Origin: JABEVB01 sp049965775
Lineage (GTDB): Bacteria; Planctomycetota; Phycisphaerae; WQYP01
Length of the DNA: 14,843 bases
Direction: 5' to 3'
Assembly: GCA_049965775.1 (NCBI GenBank)
Contig: JBMFVX010000072.1
Location: forward strand, 1 to 14,843
The position numbers and the translations under genes were made by a program. Positions 1-6,126 of this stretch are shown here, piece after piece. Numbering within the stretch: the first letter of the stretch is position 1; each line of letters begins with the position of its first letter. Below the pieces are notes generated by a model that saw only the letters and a program-made list of their open reading frames with translations, was not told the origin of the DNA and did no database searches.

Positions 1-120
1 AAAAAACGCAACCGTCCGAACCCGACAGTACCTTAGGCGTCGGTACTGATTGTCCAATTCCGGCTGAACCAAGACAGTGAAATCGTTCGGCAGGCGTCGT
101 CGCGGTGCTTTGTTGCGGCT

Positions 121-165
121 GTTAACGAGCGCCGGGTCGCGCCCGGCGGCTACGCGCGGGGTGGC
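121..165 (+). repeat. 45-bp interspersed repeat, copy 1
   Basis: This 45-bp unit begins GTTAACGAGCGCCGGGTCG and ends GCGCGGGGTGGC. It matches the copy at 313-357 at 43 of 45 positions, in the same orientation. It contains a perfect 7-bp stem (CGCCGGG / CCCGGCG) around a 5-base loop TCGCG. The similarity stops sharply at both ends. A short GC-rich unit with an internal palindrome, lying outside genes, is what REP-type extragenic repeats look like; membership in a genome-wide family is inference. Confidence 0.6.
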
Positions 166-312
166 GAAGCGTGTATTTGTCATCAAAGTAAAATCCAACA
201 GCCGAGTTTTTTCGCTACACGCAGTTTTGACACAAAAACCGCCTTGGTTTAGCGTCAAAGCCATTTCTCATGGCAACAACAACCAAAGTCGGAGCGTAAC
301 TTCGTAACTTTG

Positions 313-357
313 GTTAACGAGCGCCGGGTCGTGCCCTGCGGCTACGCGCGGGGTGGC
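313..357 (+). repeat. 45-bp interspersed repeat, copy 2
   Basis: Second copy of the unit at 121-165, same orientation. It differs at unit positions 20 (C to T) and 25 (G to T). The second change breaks one pair of the internal 7-bp stem, so this copy is the more degenerate one. The two copies start 192 bp apart. Confidence 0.6.
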
Positions 358-495
358 AAGGTTGAGAAGTGTCCTGCGGGCTGTTGGACCGACTTTTGTG
401 CCTAGCGCGCGATTTTGGGAATTTTCTGGATTGGTTTCTGGCCGATGTTGTTTTTTGGAACTGCTGGAACTCGAAGACTTGGTTAATTGCCAGAG

Positions 496-1353
496 CTAAT
501 AGGATACGGTTAGATACAGCGGTGCTGCGTTGGGGTTGTAATGGCTTGGCCCGTTCAGAATAGCCTGCACATTTGCCGGGGCTGAAACAATAACGCGCTG
601 GCCGACAATAGAAATTGTGCCTTTGCCGCCGTGGTTAAGCCAAATCTTTGGCCGCACCGTTGATGTAATCAGGTCTATGATATTCGTGCTGACGGGCGGG
701 CGCTTTTTCGGCTGGGTGGCCGGTGCGGTGGTTGGAGCCTTGGCTGAGGTAGTAGTCCCATATGTTTCCAAATTGGTGCCGGGATGAATAATCCGCGGCA
801 AATTCTGCAGCAGATCGGGCAACCAGTAATAGCGCACAACCAGTTGTAAATCATCCTGTGCCCGGGTGGTGATGAAGATCACGTTGCTCTGGGCCGTGAT
901 TACCAGATGCCGGTGCGGCATATAGCGTTTCATGAGCAGTACCAAGTCGCGCTTGTATGAATTGGCCGGCAACGTGAGCGAGTGCCGAGCTTTCATACGC
1001 AAGCCGGCTTTAACCATGGCGTTCCAGCTTGCCACCAAATTGGTATGCGTGTTTTGCGCCAGTTCGTCAAGAGCATGATTGAGCGTGCAATGCTGCAGAA
1101 TAAGTTTGGGCAGATCATGCTGCAATAGTTTAGGATCATCGAGCACAAACACCACTTGCCCGATTTGAGCCGGCCTGAAGGGGAATGCCGCTTTGGCGGC
1201 AACAGGCCGCGTCGTTGGCCCGGCTAATTTACCCGGTACAGATTGCCCAGTCGCAGGCGCAGCAGCATACCCCTGCGTCGTCGCCTGAAGTGCAACACCT
1301 GCTGTCAGGAGAACAATCACACAGGCAAAGTTTTGCAGCGTTCGATAAATCAT
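496..1353 (-). CDS. Exported STN-like (secretin N-terminal-like) protein, downstream paralogue
   Basis: The 285-residue product starts with a signal peptide (hydrophobic stretch about residues 9-24, possible cleavage near A-A at 30-32) and is probably periplasmic. Residues about 40-60 are a Pro/Ala/Thr linker. Residues about 78-187 resemble its upstream neighbour: 'LNHALDEL' (91-98), 'NLVASWNAMVKAGL' (105-118) and a 'VVRYYWLPDLL' turn (172-182). A low-complexity Thr/Pro/Lys linker (about 198-222) leads to a C-terminal block with 'IIDLITSTVRPKIW', 'HGGKG' and 'RVIVSAPANVQAIL'. This order (STN-like fold, linker, TI.P..W-type block) recalls secretin-accessory proteins of planctomycetes, but there is no secretin beta-barrel. 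It begins 6 bp after the stop of the upstream paralogue, so the two are co-transcribed. The function is unknown; periplasmic binding or scaffolding is a guess. Confidence 0.7.
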   Translation of the reverse strand: MIYRTLQNFACVIVLLTAGVALQATTQGYAAAPATGQSVPGKLAGPTTRPVAAKAAFPFRPAQIGQVVFVLDDPKLLQHDLPKLILQHCTLNHALDELAQNTHTNLVASWNAMVKAGLRMKARHSLTLPANSYKRDLVLLMKRYMPHRHLVITAQSNVIFITTRAQDDLQLVVRYYWLPDLLQNLPRIIHPGTNLETYGTTTSAKAPTTAPATQPKKRPPVSTNIIDLITSTVRPKIWLNHGGKGTISIVGQRVIVSAPANVQAILNGPSHYNPNAAPLYLTVSY

Positions 1354-1359
1354 TACGGC

Positions 1360-2145
1360 CTATCCGCCGATAAGTTCCTGCACATATACCGGCGCTGTCA
1401 CCACAAGCTGCCCGCGGAAGTACGATACGTTCGATTGGCCGCCATTGCTCTGCCAAACGCTTGGCTGAATAGTATTTTCAATCAACTTTACCAGGTCCTG
1501 GCCTCGCTGATTAGGCGTTTGAATGTTGGACTGGCCTGCAGCTGCGTTGCCGCCAAAGAGGCCGCCGCCACCGGCATTACCCATGCCGCCGCCGCCGGTG
1601 CTGCTGACCTGTGCGGTGGAATTCTGCGTCGCCGACTGGAGATTAAACTGCGGAAAGTTGGTGAAATTGGGAATAGTCATAACCAAATCGCCAACCTGGT
1701 ATACACGCGTTACAAGATGCGTGTTAGCTTCGGTCTGTGTGGTTACGGTGAGGACGTTGCCGCTGATATACGACACCAGCGTTGCCGAGTTTGACGCCTG
1801 GGATAGCATAAGCTGCAGGGTCTTTTTAACGGTGACATAGCGCAAATCGAGGGAGACGGTAGCCTGTTTGGACACCCCTGCCGCTTCCAATGCATTCCAA
1901 TTTACAACAATGTTGGCGCCGCTCACCTGGCGCAGGTAGTCAATCGCATTGCCCAGCGGAACCGAATGGAGCGTGGTATGCGGCAGCACCTGATACATCA
2001 GCTTGGCCGTGGAAACTGTAAAGGCACCGGCCGCCGCAGCAGTACCTGCTGCTTGAGCGACCCCGGCCGGCATCCATCCCAAAGAGCCAACGATGGCGGC
2101 CGCCATCATGGACATTTTGAACCGATTAAAAGCTACCGCCCGCAT
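1360..2145 (-). CDS. Exported STN-like (secretin N-terminal-like) protein, upstream paralogue
   Basis: The product is 261 residues. The start at 2145 is preferred over the ATG at 2151 because AAAGGA (2151-2156) lies 5 bases before it and would directly abut the earlier ATG. A signal peptide covers about residues 1-32 (Ala-rich, possible cleavage after AQA). Residues about 48-160 form the STN-like part: 'VPLGNAIDYLRQVSGANIVVNW' region (62-83), 'NALEAAGV' (84-91) and 'TRVYQVGDLV' (146-155). That last motif matches the VY.V.DL signature seen in planctomycete secretin-related proteins. A Gly/Asn/Ala low-complexity linker (183-205) joins it to a C-terminal block with 'LIENTIQPSVW', 'NGGQS' and 'QLVVTAPVYVQELI'. 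It shares this whole layout with the gene 6 bp downstream, so the pair arose by tandem duplication. No secretin barrel follows. It is expressed from the extended -10 promoter at 2204-2212. Confidence 0.72.
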   Translation of the reverse strand: MRAVAFNRFKMSMMAAAIVGSLGWMPAGVAQAAGTAAAAGAFTVSTAKLMYQVLPHTTLHSVPLGNAIDYLRQVSGANIVVNWNALEAAGVSKQATVSLDLRYVTVKKTLQLMLSQASNSATLVSYISGNVLTVTTQTEANTHLVTRVYQVGDLVMTIPNFTNFPQFNLQSATQNSTAQVSSTGGGGMGNAGGGGLFGGNAAAGQSNIQTPNQRGQDLVKLIENTIQPSVWQSNGGQSNVSYFRGQLVVTAPVYVQELIGG

Positions 2146-2150
2146 AAACA

Positions 2151-2156
2151 TCCTTT
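2151..2156 (-). promoter_or_regulatory. Ribosome binding site of the upstream STN-like gene
   Basis: AAAGGA on the minus strand lies 5 bases before the ATG at 2145 and overlaps the alternative ATG at 2149-2151. It therefore decides the start. A small hairpin (2159-2172, arms GCCGAA / TTCGGC) sits immediately upstream of it in the leader and could affect ribosome access. Confidence 0.6.
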
Positions 2157-2203
2157 CGGCCGAAAATTCGGCGATGACAGACTAACAGGCCTTCGCGCCT
2201 CAT

Positions 2204-2212
2204 ATTATAGCA
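2204..2212 (-). promoter_or_regulatory. Extended -10 promoter for the STN-like pair
   Basis: On the minus strand the sequence reads TGCTATAAT: a perfect -10 hexamer (2204-2209) preceded by the TGn extension (2210-2212). No good -35 box is seen at 16-18 bp, which is usual for extended -10 promoters; TTGCAG occurs 14 bp upstream of the hexamer. Transcription would start near 2197, giving a leader of about 50 nt. This separates the STN pair from the CvpA-like gene upstream. Confidence 0.6.
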
Positions 2213-2247
2213 CAAAGTGTCCACTGCAAGCAGCTTTCAACTCTGCA

Positions 2248-2255
2248 CGATATGC
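2248..2255 (+). repeat. 8-bp flanking direct repeat (putative target site duplication), left
   Basis: CGATATGC directly abuts the left terminal inverted repeat at 2256. The identical octamer directly abuts the right inverted repeat at 2453-2460. A direct repeat exactly at both outer borders of an inverted-repeat element is the mark of transposition. Confidence 0.65.
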
Positions 2256-2277
2256 GGGCGTGGCAATTTTTCCGGGC
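2256..2277 (+). repeat. Left terminal inverted repeat (22 bp)
   Basis: It begins GGGCGTGGCAATTTTT and ends CCGGGC. It is an exact reverse complement of 2431-2452. The match ends at the inner border, where the sequences diverge at once. Confidence 0.7.
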
Positions 2278-2430
2278 GGCCCGGGATCATGCCGATTTTA
2301 TTGGCATTCCCAGTCGCTTTTGCCGGGTACAAGGCGCGGACTACCTGCCTTGCTCTGAAGCGGAACGCAGAATCCCACAATCGGGCCGATGCAGACAAGA
2401 TGTCTGCGTTACCGGCGCAGCCGGCTGACT

Positions 2431-2452
2431 GCCCGGAAAAATTGCCACGCCC
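2431..2452 (-). repeat. Right terminal inverted repeat (22 bp)
   Basis: Exact reverse complement of 2256-2277, all 22 positions matching, 153 bp away. It reads GCCCGGAAAAATT... on the plus strand. Confidence 0.7.
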
Positions 2453-2468
2453 CGATATGCCGATATGC
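2453..2468 (+). repeat. 8-bp flanking direct repeat, right, present as a tandem pair
   Basis: CGATATGC at 2453-2460 matches the octamer flanking the left end (2248-2255). The same octamer follows immediately at 2461-2468, so the right side carries two tandem copies. The extra copy may have been present in the target before insertion, or may have arisen by slippage. Confidence 0.6.
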
Positions 2469-2488
2469 CGGCATCCGTGGCGCAAAGG

Positions 2489-4162
2489 CTATTTGGTAAG
2501 GTAGCCGGCGGCATAGGAGTTTGGCCCCAGATGAATGGCGTTATTCTGCTGCTGCTGCAGGGTGATATTTTTCATCCAGATCCAGGCGCCGTCAGAATTA
2601 AAGCACCAGGCGATGATTGTCCAGGACCCGGGCGCGACGTGCAGCGGCTTGGTAATGTTTCCGGCAACATCGGTCGTATACACCAGGGTGCTTTGCGTTT
2701 GAATCAGAGGCAGTATCGAGCTATTAAAATAGGTGGTGATGCGTGTACGGCACTGATCGGTGGTTTGCCCAACCTGCGACGCGAGCAGCGTGGAAAGCAC
2801 ATCGGTCCAACTGACGGCCCCGTCGTTGGGGGTACCGTTAATGCGCAAGGCAACGTTGTAATACTGCGAGGCCGCCGCCGCCGTGGGCGTTCCTTTAATG
2901 TTGTTAACCGAATTGACCCACGCGGGCTGATGATCAACATCCAGTTCATGATGAATTTGATCGAGCCGATTCAGCGCCGCATGCGCCAAGCCTTCCAACT
3001 GATTCATGCCGATGTTTGTGGGCAATACCACAAATTTCACCGGGCCAAGGCCCGAGGGTATCTTGGCGGAGAGCGTCATGGTGGAATTATTATATGGATG
3101 CTGCGGGTAGTAGCTTGCGGCAATGGTCGGCAGGGCTTGTTTCGCTGAAGCCAGGATAATTGGCGCCAGGGCAACGCGAGCCGTCGCCTTCATTTCAAAA
3201 AGAGTAGGGGTTTCATGCGAGCCAATGCGGAACACCCAGTTCTCAATTGCGCGACGGTGACCTTTGTATGGCTGATAATCGTCCACAATGGGCGTTTGAC
3301 TGTTCACCGGCTTAAAGTGCAGCCCAAACTTGAGATAGCCAATCGGATAGTACTGCCGCCCTTTGTTGGTAACGAGCCGCACTTCAGTTGGCGTTATTCT
3401 AAAATAGCTTTGCAGAGAGCTTACATCCGGTTCCTGGCTGCCGTGGTTTACAAAAGATCGCACCAAAAATATCTGGCCGTTCGACGGGTCTGGAATGCCA
3501 AAATATTCCAGTGCATGCACACTGTGGATAGAACTCGCAAACGCCACTTTTAGTAAATTAGCCGGCAGGGTGTGCCAGTCGCTGAATTGCACCGTATTGC
3601 GATAACCATAAAGTTCGCGCAGCAAATCCGGGTGCACCTCGGCAAAGGCTTTGGGGCCGCCCAAAGAGTTGCCGCTCATCACCTCCCATATTCCCTGGGT
3701 AAAGCCATCTGGGTTCAGCCAGATGGCACTTGATGGCCGATCCATGCCTTTGGCCGCGGGATAGCGATCATAGCCGGCTATGGATGTGGGCAGCGGCAGC
3801 ATCTGCACGCCGATAAGTCCTGATCCGACCACCACCATCGCTGTAAAGAACCCGAATACGCCGCCCACCACCCGATTGGGCCACAGGGGCAAGGTAACAT
3901 CGGTACGAATAAAGTAATCAAACAAGCCACGAAGGACGGAAAAGCCGATCAAAAACAGCAATAAAAATGTTGAGCCTCGCGCAAAGCCCAACGCCTGAAC
4001 CTTCATCGGCATCAAATGCGATGCCGGCTCGTATAGCCCCATGGCCAACGTTGAAGCGAGAATGCTGCTGCACAACAGCAACAATGCGGAAAAGGCGCCC
4101 TCATTCGCCAAAAACAGCGTCAATAATCCAATGATCAGTAGGACAACAAGCTGCAGAGCCAT
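2489..4162 (-). CDS. CvpA-like membrane protein with long C-terminal domain
   Basis: The 557-residue product has four predicted membrane segments at about 2-18, 22-44, 61-82 and 98-122. The 'LPLWPNRVVGGVFGFFTAMV' stretch (91-110) matches the last loop and helix of CvpA-family proteins (colicin V production family). CvpA proteins are normally about 160-180 residues, so the remaining ~430 residues are an addition. That part is not hydrophobic and is probably extracytoplasmic. Its last ~75 residues ('TTDVAGNI', 'HVAPGSWTIIAWC') read like a small beta-sandwich of the carboxypeptidase-regulatory kind, which is an inference. The start at 4162 has GGAG 6 bases upstream. It lies about 100 bp downstream of the GspE-like gene on the same strand. 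Its role is unknown; CvpA proteins are linked to export and envelope functions. Confidence 0.7.
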   Translation of the reverse strand: MALQLVVLLIIGLLTLFLANEGAFSALLLLCSSILASTLAMGLYEPASHLMPMKVQALGFARGSTFLLLFLIGFSVLRGLFDYFIRTDVTLPLWPNRVVGGVFGFFTAMVVVGSGLIGVQMLPLPTSIAGYDRYPAAKGMDRPSSAIWLNPDGFTQGIWEVMSGNSLGGPKAFAEVHPDLLRELYGYRNTVQFSDWHTLPANLLKVAFASSIHSVHALEYFGIPDPSNGQIFLVRSFVNHGSQEPDVSSLQSYFRITPTEVRLVTNKGRQYYPIGYLKFGLHFKPVNSQTPIVDDYQPYKGHRRAIENWVFRIGSHETPTLFEMKATARVALAPIILASAKQALPTIAASYYPQHPYNNSTMTLSAKIPSGLGPVKFVVLPTNIGMNQLEGLAHAALNRLDQIHHELDVDHQPAWVNSVNNIKGTPTAAAASQYYNVALRINGTPNDGAVSWTDVLSTLLASQVGQTTDQCRTRITTYFNSSILPLIQTQSTLVYTTDVAGNITKPLHVAPGSWTIIAWCFNSDGAWIWMKNITLQQQQNNAIHLGPNSYAAGYLTK

Positions 4163-4216
4163 GAATACTCCGGTCTTTACCTATGCGGCGACAACGCCGG
4201 CTGCAGACACCAAGCC

Positions 4217-4262
4217 GTGGGTTACAACCCACAGGGCCTGGCGGCTGCTGCGCCGCAGCCGC
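4217..4262 (-). other. Two hairpins between the GspE-like and CvpA-like genes
   Basis: At the 3' end of the GspE-like gene, 4241-4262 forms a perfect 8-bp stem (GCGGCTGC / GCAGCCGC, 6-base loop) that overlaps its stop codon. Next comes 4217-4232 (GTGGGT / ACCCAC, 4-base loop). Neither is followed by a T tract on the minus strand, so they are poor intrinsic terminators. They may stabilise the mRNA 3' end or partly attenuate transcription into the CvpA-like gene. Confidence 0.4.
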
Positions 4263-5938
4263 TATTTTTGCTTCTGGGGGTCCGGCGCCTTGGCGGCCGA
4301 TTTCTGTTGCGGTTGTTTTTCCGCAGCGCACACGCGCAGCACTTCCTGAATCGAGGTGAGGCCCATCGCAAATTTGCGGATGCCGCTTTCCACCAGAAGC
4401 ATCATATTATTCTTACGGGCAATCGTCCGTATTTCTTCGGCGGGTTTGCCCGCGGCGATGGCGGATCGCATATCGTCATTAACCGCCAGAATCTCGAAAA
4501 TGCCGGTCCGCCCCCGATACCCCAGACCGCCGCAGTCAGGACATTTGACCGGACGGCCTTTTTCGTCCTGGATGGGCTGAGTATTAGCCTTGAAGCATTG
4601 CAGGTCGCGCCCAACCGGCAGGTTAAGTTTAGCCAACGTGCCGGCATCAGGCTGATAGGCCACCTTGCATGTGGGGCAAAGCAGCCGCACGAGTCTCTGG
4701 GCAATAATCATCCGAAGATTTTTCGCCGTCAGGTCGCCGGCGCTTACCAATCGTCGCCAATGGTCCAAAGCGGTAAGAGTATCCGGCGCCTGCATACCCA
4801 GGAGCACCCGATGCTCATCGGAACTGAAGCGGGCTGCCAGGTCTGCCGTGGCCGCATCCGGACATCCCGCCACCAGCAGGACATTAGGATCTTTGAGCGT
4901 AATGCTGTGGAGCATTTTAGCAAAGCTTACTTCGGCCGCCTGCGGGTCAAAGCGATTGACCGTTACGGATTCAAGATCAATCCTGGGTTCGTATTCCAAA
5001 GTTTGAATACTGTTGGTGAATGCATCATAAGTTGACAAAATCGAATAAAGCGTGGTGGTGCGTCCCATGTGCCTTGGCGCAGTCACAATGGTGAGGCCAT
5101 ACTTTTGCAGCGACTCGCTCCGCACCAGTTCAAGCTGCTCTGATGTGAACCCGAGCTGGTCCAATCCCAGTCGCCACGAATCCTTCTCGTTGGCGGTAAG
5201 CACCACGCGCTCGCCGGAGGTTGATCCGCTTGATTGCACCGTCCATGCAACGCGGTTGCCCACTTCGTCTTTAACAATGAAAGAGCCTTTTTGCGGCCGA
5301 CGACGCTCGTCGAGCGAGAGCCGCGCCAGCGTTTTAAGCCCCTGAACAATCGGCTCGGCATTGCTTCGCTGGAGACCTGTCTGCGGGAATGTCACGCCAT
5401 CCACCGAAAACCGCAAATCGTAGGCTTGTGCCGCGGGCATAAGTTCCACAACCTGGGCTCGGCCTTCCATCGCCTGCAACAGCAATTGGTCTGCCAAAAT
5501 TACACAACCGTAGAGAGGATCATCTGTTGCCGGTAATTTAAGCATGCCGCCTGAGCCCGTCAGATAATGCAGCGTCATCTGGTCGGCCGACTTTTTAGCC
5601 TCGCGGCTTTGCTGCAATCGGTCCAGACGCGAAAACATGGCTCTAAACAGGTGTCCGCCCGGTCCAAGCTCCTGCACGCGCGTGCGCCAGTACCACGCAA
5701 TCACTCCCGCGCCCACGGCCAAGTTGAGCAGAAAACTGATAAAAAAATTAGGGACAACAATCCAAAGGAGCAGTATCACCGCCAGCGTGGCCAACATTAC
5801 CGACTTCCATAGCAGATCTGATTGCTTTTTCAGATTCTCAAGGTCGGCGGCCACCCAAGCCGAAAATCGTCCCCAGAACAATAGAGTTGCTCCGGCGATC
5901 AGCCAATATGCGGGATTGATATACAGGTATGCGAGCAT
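4262..5938 (-). CDS. Membrane-anchored GspE/PilB-like protein with degenerate ATPase motifs
   Basis: The 558-residue product starts at the ATG at 5938, which has GGGA 6 bases upstream; a TTG at 5950 is an in-frame alternative. Three hydrophobic segments (about 6-24, 46-63, 66-84) precede a GspE/PilB-type domain. Family hallmarks are kept: 'SLDERRRPQKG' (208-218), 'GERVVL', a long core, and a zinc-type tetracysteine module (CPTC 421-424, CPDC 466-469) followed by 'GYRGRTGIFEIL'. The catalytic signatures are lost. The Walker A site reads APRHMGRTT (287-295), with Arg where the essential Lys should be. The Walker B region reads DPNVLLVAGCPD (350-361) in place of DPDVI..GEIRD. The His box reads GMQAPD in place of STLHTND. 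GspE homologues are soluble hexameric motors of type II secretion and type IV pili. This one is probably a membrane-bound pseudo-ATPase with a structural or regulatory role (inference). Confidence 0.78.
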   Translation of the reverse strand: MLAYLYINPAYWLIAGATLLFWGRFSAWVAADLENLKKQSDLLWKSVMLATLAVILLLWIVVPNFFISFLLNLAVGAGVIAWYWRTRVQELGPGGHLFRAMFSRLDRLQQSREAKKSADQMTLHYLTGSGGMLKLPATDDPLYGCVILADQLLLQAMEGRAQVVELMPAAQAYDLRFSVDGVTFPQTGLQRSNAEPIVQGLKTLARLSLDERRRPQKGSFIVKDEVGNRVAWTVQSSGSTSGERVVLTANEKDSWRLGLDQLGFTSEQLELVRSESLQKYGLTIVTAPRHMGRTTTLYSILSTYDAFTNSIQTLEYEPRIDLESVTVNRFDPQAAEVSFAKMLHSITLKDPNVLLVAGCPDAATADLAARFSSDEHRVLLGMQAPDTLTALDHWRRLVSAGDLTAKNLRMIIAQRLVRLLCPTCKVAYQPDAGTLAKLNLPVGRDLQCFKANTQPIQDEKGRPVKCPDCGGLGYRGRTGIFEILAVNDDMRSAIAAGKPAEEIRTIARKNNMMLLVESGIRKFAMGLTSIQEVLRVCAAEKQPQQKSAAKAPDPQKQK

Positions 5939-5974
5939 CGCGATTCCCAACGTAAAGCACTCGATTCCCGCGAC

Positions 5975-6013
5975 AGACTTTCATACAAAGTCTCAATCGC
6001 AGATCCGATCTGC
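5975..6013 (-). other. Two hairpins in the leader of the GspE-like gene
   Basis: Two perfect stem-loops lie back to back upstream of the start at 5938: 5975-5993 (AGACTTT / AAAGTCT, 5-base loop) and 5999-6013 (GCAGAT / ATCTGC, 3-base loop). They fall between the terminator after pilT and the GspE-like start. I see no known riboswitch class. They could shape mRNA stability or translation, or be an operator, and no good promoter is visible nearby. Confidence 0.35.
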
Positions 6014-6075
6014 CACCCAAACGCTCACTGCCGCCCTCACTGGAAAGATTAACACGAAACGCTGCGCCATGCCAT

Positions 6076-6109
6076 AAAAAAAACCGCCGACGCCAAAGAG
6101 GTGTGCGGT
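6076..6109 (-). terminator. Probable intrinsic terminator of pilT
   Basis: Starting 17 bases past the pilT stop on the minus strand, ACCGC (6105-6109) can pair with GCGGT (6083-6087), followed directly by a run of eight T (6076-6083). The stem is only 5 bp with a long loop, but the T tract and its placement are typical. Confidence 0.5.
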
Positions 6110-6126
6110 CTCAAGCAGTTCATGGC

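Larger units (their letters stand above)
1..495. other. Gene-free region downstream of the STN-like pair
   Basis: I see no convincing gene here. The two short plus-strand open frames (77-307 and 369-563) have no recognisable domain; one spans a 45-bp repeat and the other runs into the 3' end of the minus-strand gene that stops at 496. What the region holds is a hairpin at 26-48 (arms CAGTACC and GGTACTG, 9-base loop), two direct copies of a 45-bp repeat (121-165 and 313-357), and a 9-bp inverted repeat (281-289 AACCAAAGT with 307-315 ACTTTGGTT) that touches the start of the second repeat copy. Read on the minus strand, the 26-48 hairpin is followed some 19 bases later by T6 at the window edge, so it could be a distal terminator, but the gap is long for that. 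Confidence 0.55.
2256..2452. mobile_element. MITE-like element, 197 bp, perfect 22-bp terminal inverted repeats
   Basis: The element is bounded by perfect 22-bp inverted repeats (2256-2277 and 2431-2452) and flanked by the direct octamer CGATATGC on both sides. It contains no plausible gene. Inside are two hairpins: CCGGG-CGG-CCCGG (2272-2284) and GCAGACA-AGA-TGTCTGC (2391-2407). Size, termini, target duplication and lack of a transposase all fit a miniature inverted-repeat transposable element mobilised in trans. An 8-bp duplication is known for several insertion sequence families (for example IS66, ISL3, IS256 and IS1595), and I cannot assign one. It sits between the end of the CvpA-like gene (2489) and the promoter of the STN pair (2204). 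Confidence 0.68.

Noticed and set aside
121..357. Possible CRISPR array from two copies of a 45-bp repeat
   Set aside because: Only two copies, with 147 bp between them, no regular spacers and no cas gene in the window.
77..563. Two short plus-strand open frames (77-307, 369-563)
   Set aside because: No domain, no convincing ribosome binding site; the first spans a 45-bp repeat and the second overlaps the 3' end of an opposite-strand gene.
496..2145. The two STN-like genes as one gene split by a frameshift
   Set aside because: Each has its own signal peptide, STN-like domain and C-terminal block, so they are complete tandem paralogues.
2465..3148. 227-codon plus-strand frame
   Set aside because: Antisense to the CvpA-like gene, Arg/Gly-rich and without a recognisable domain; a shadow frame.
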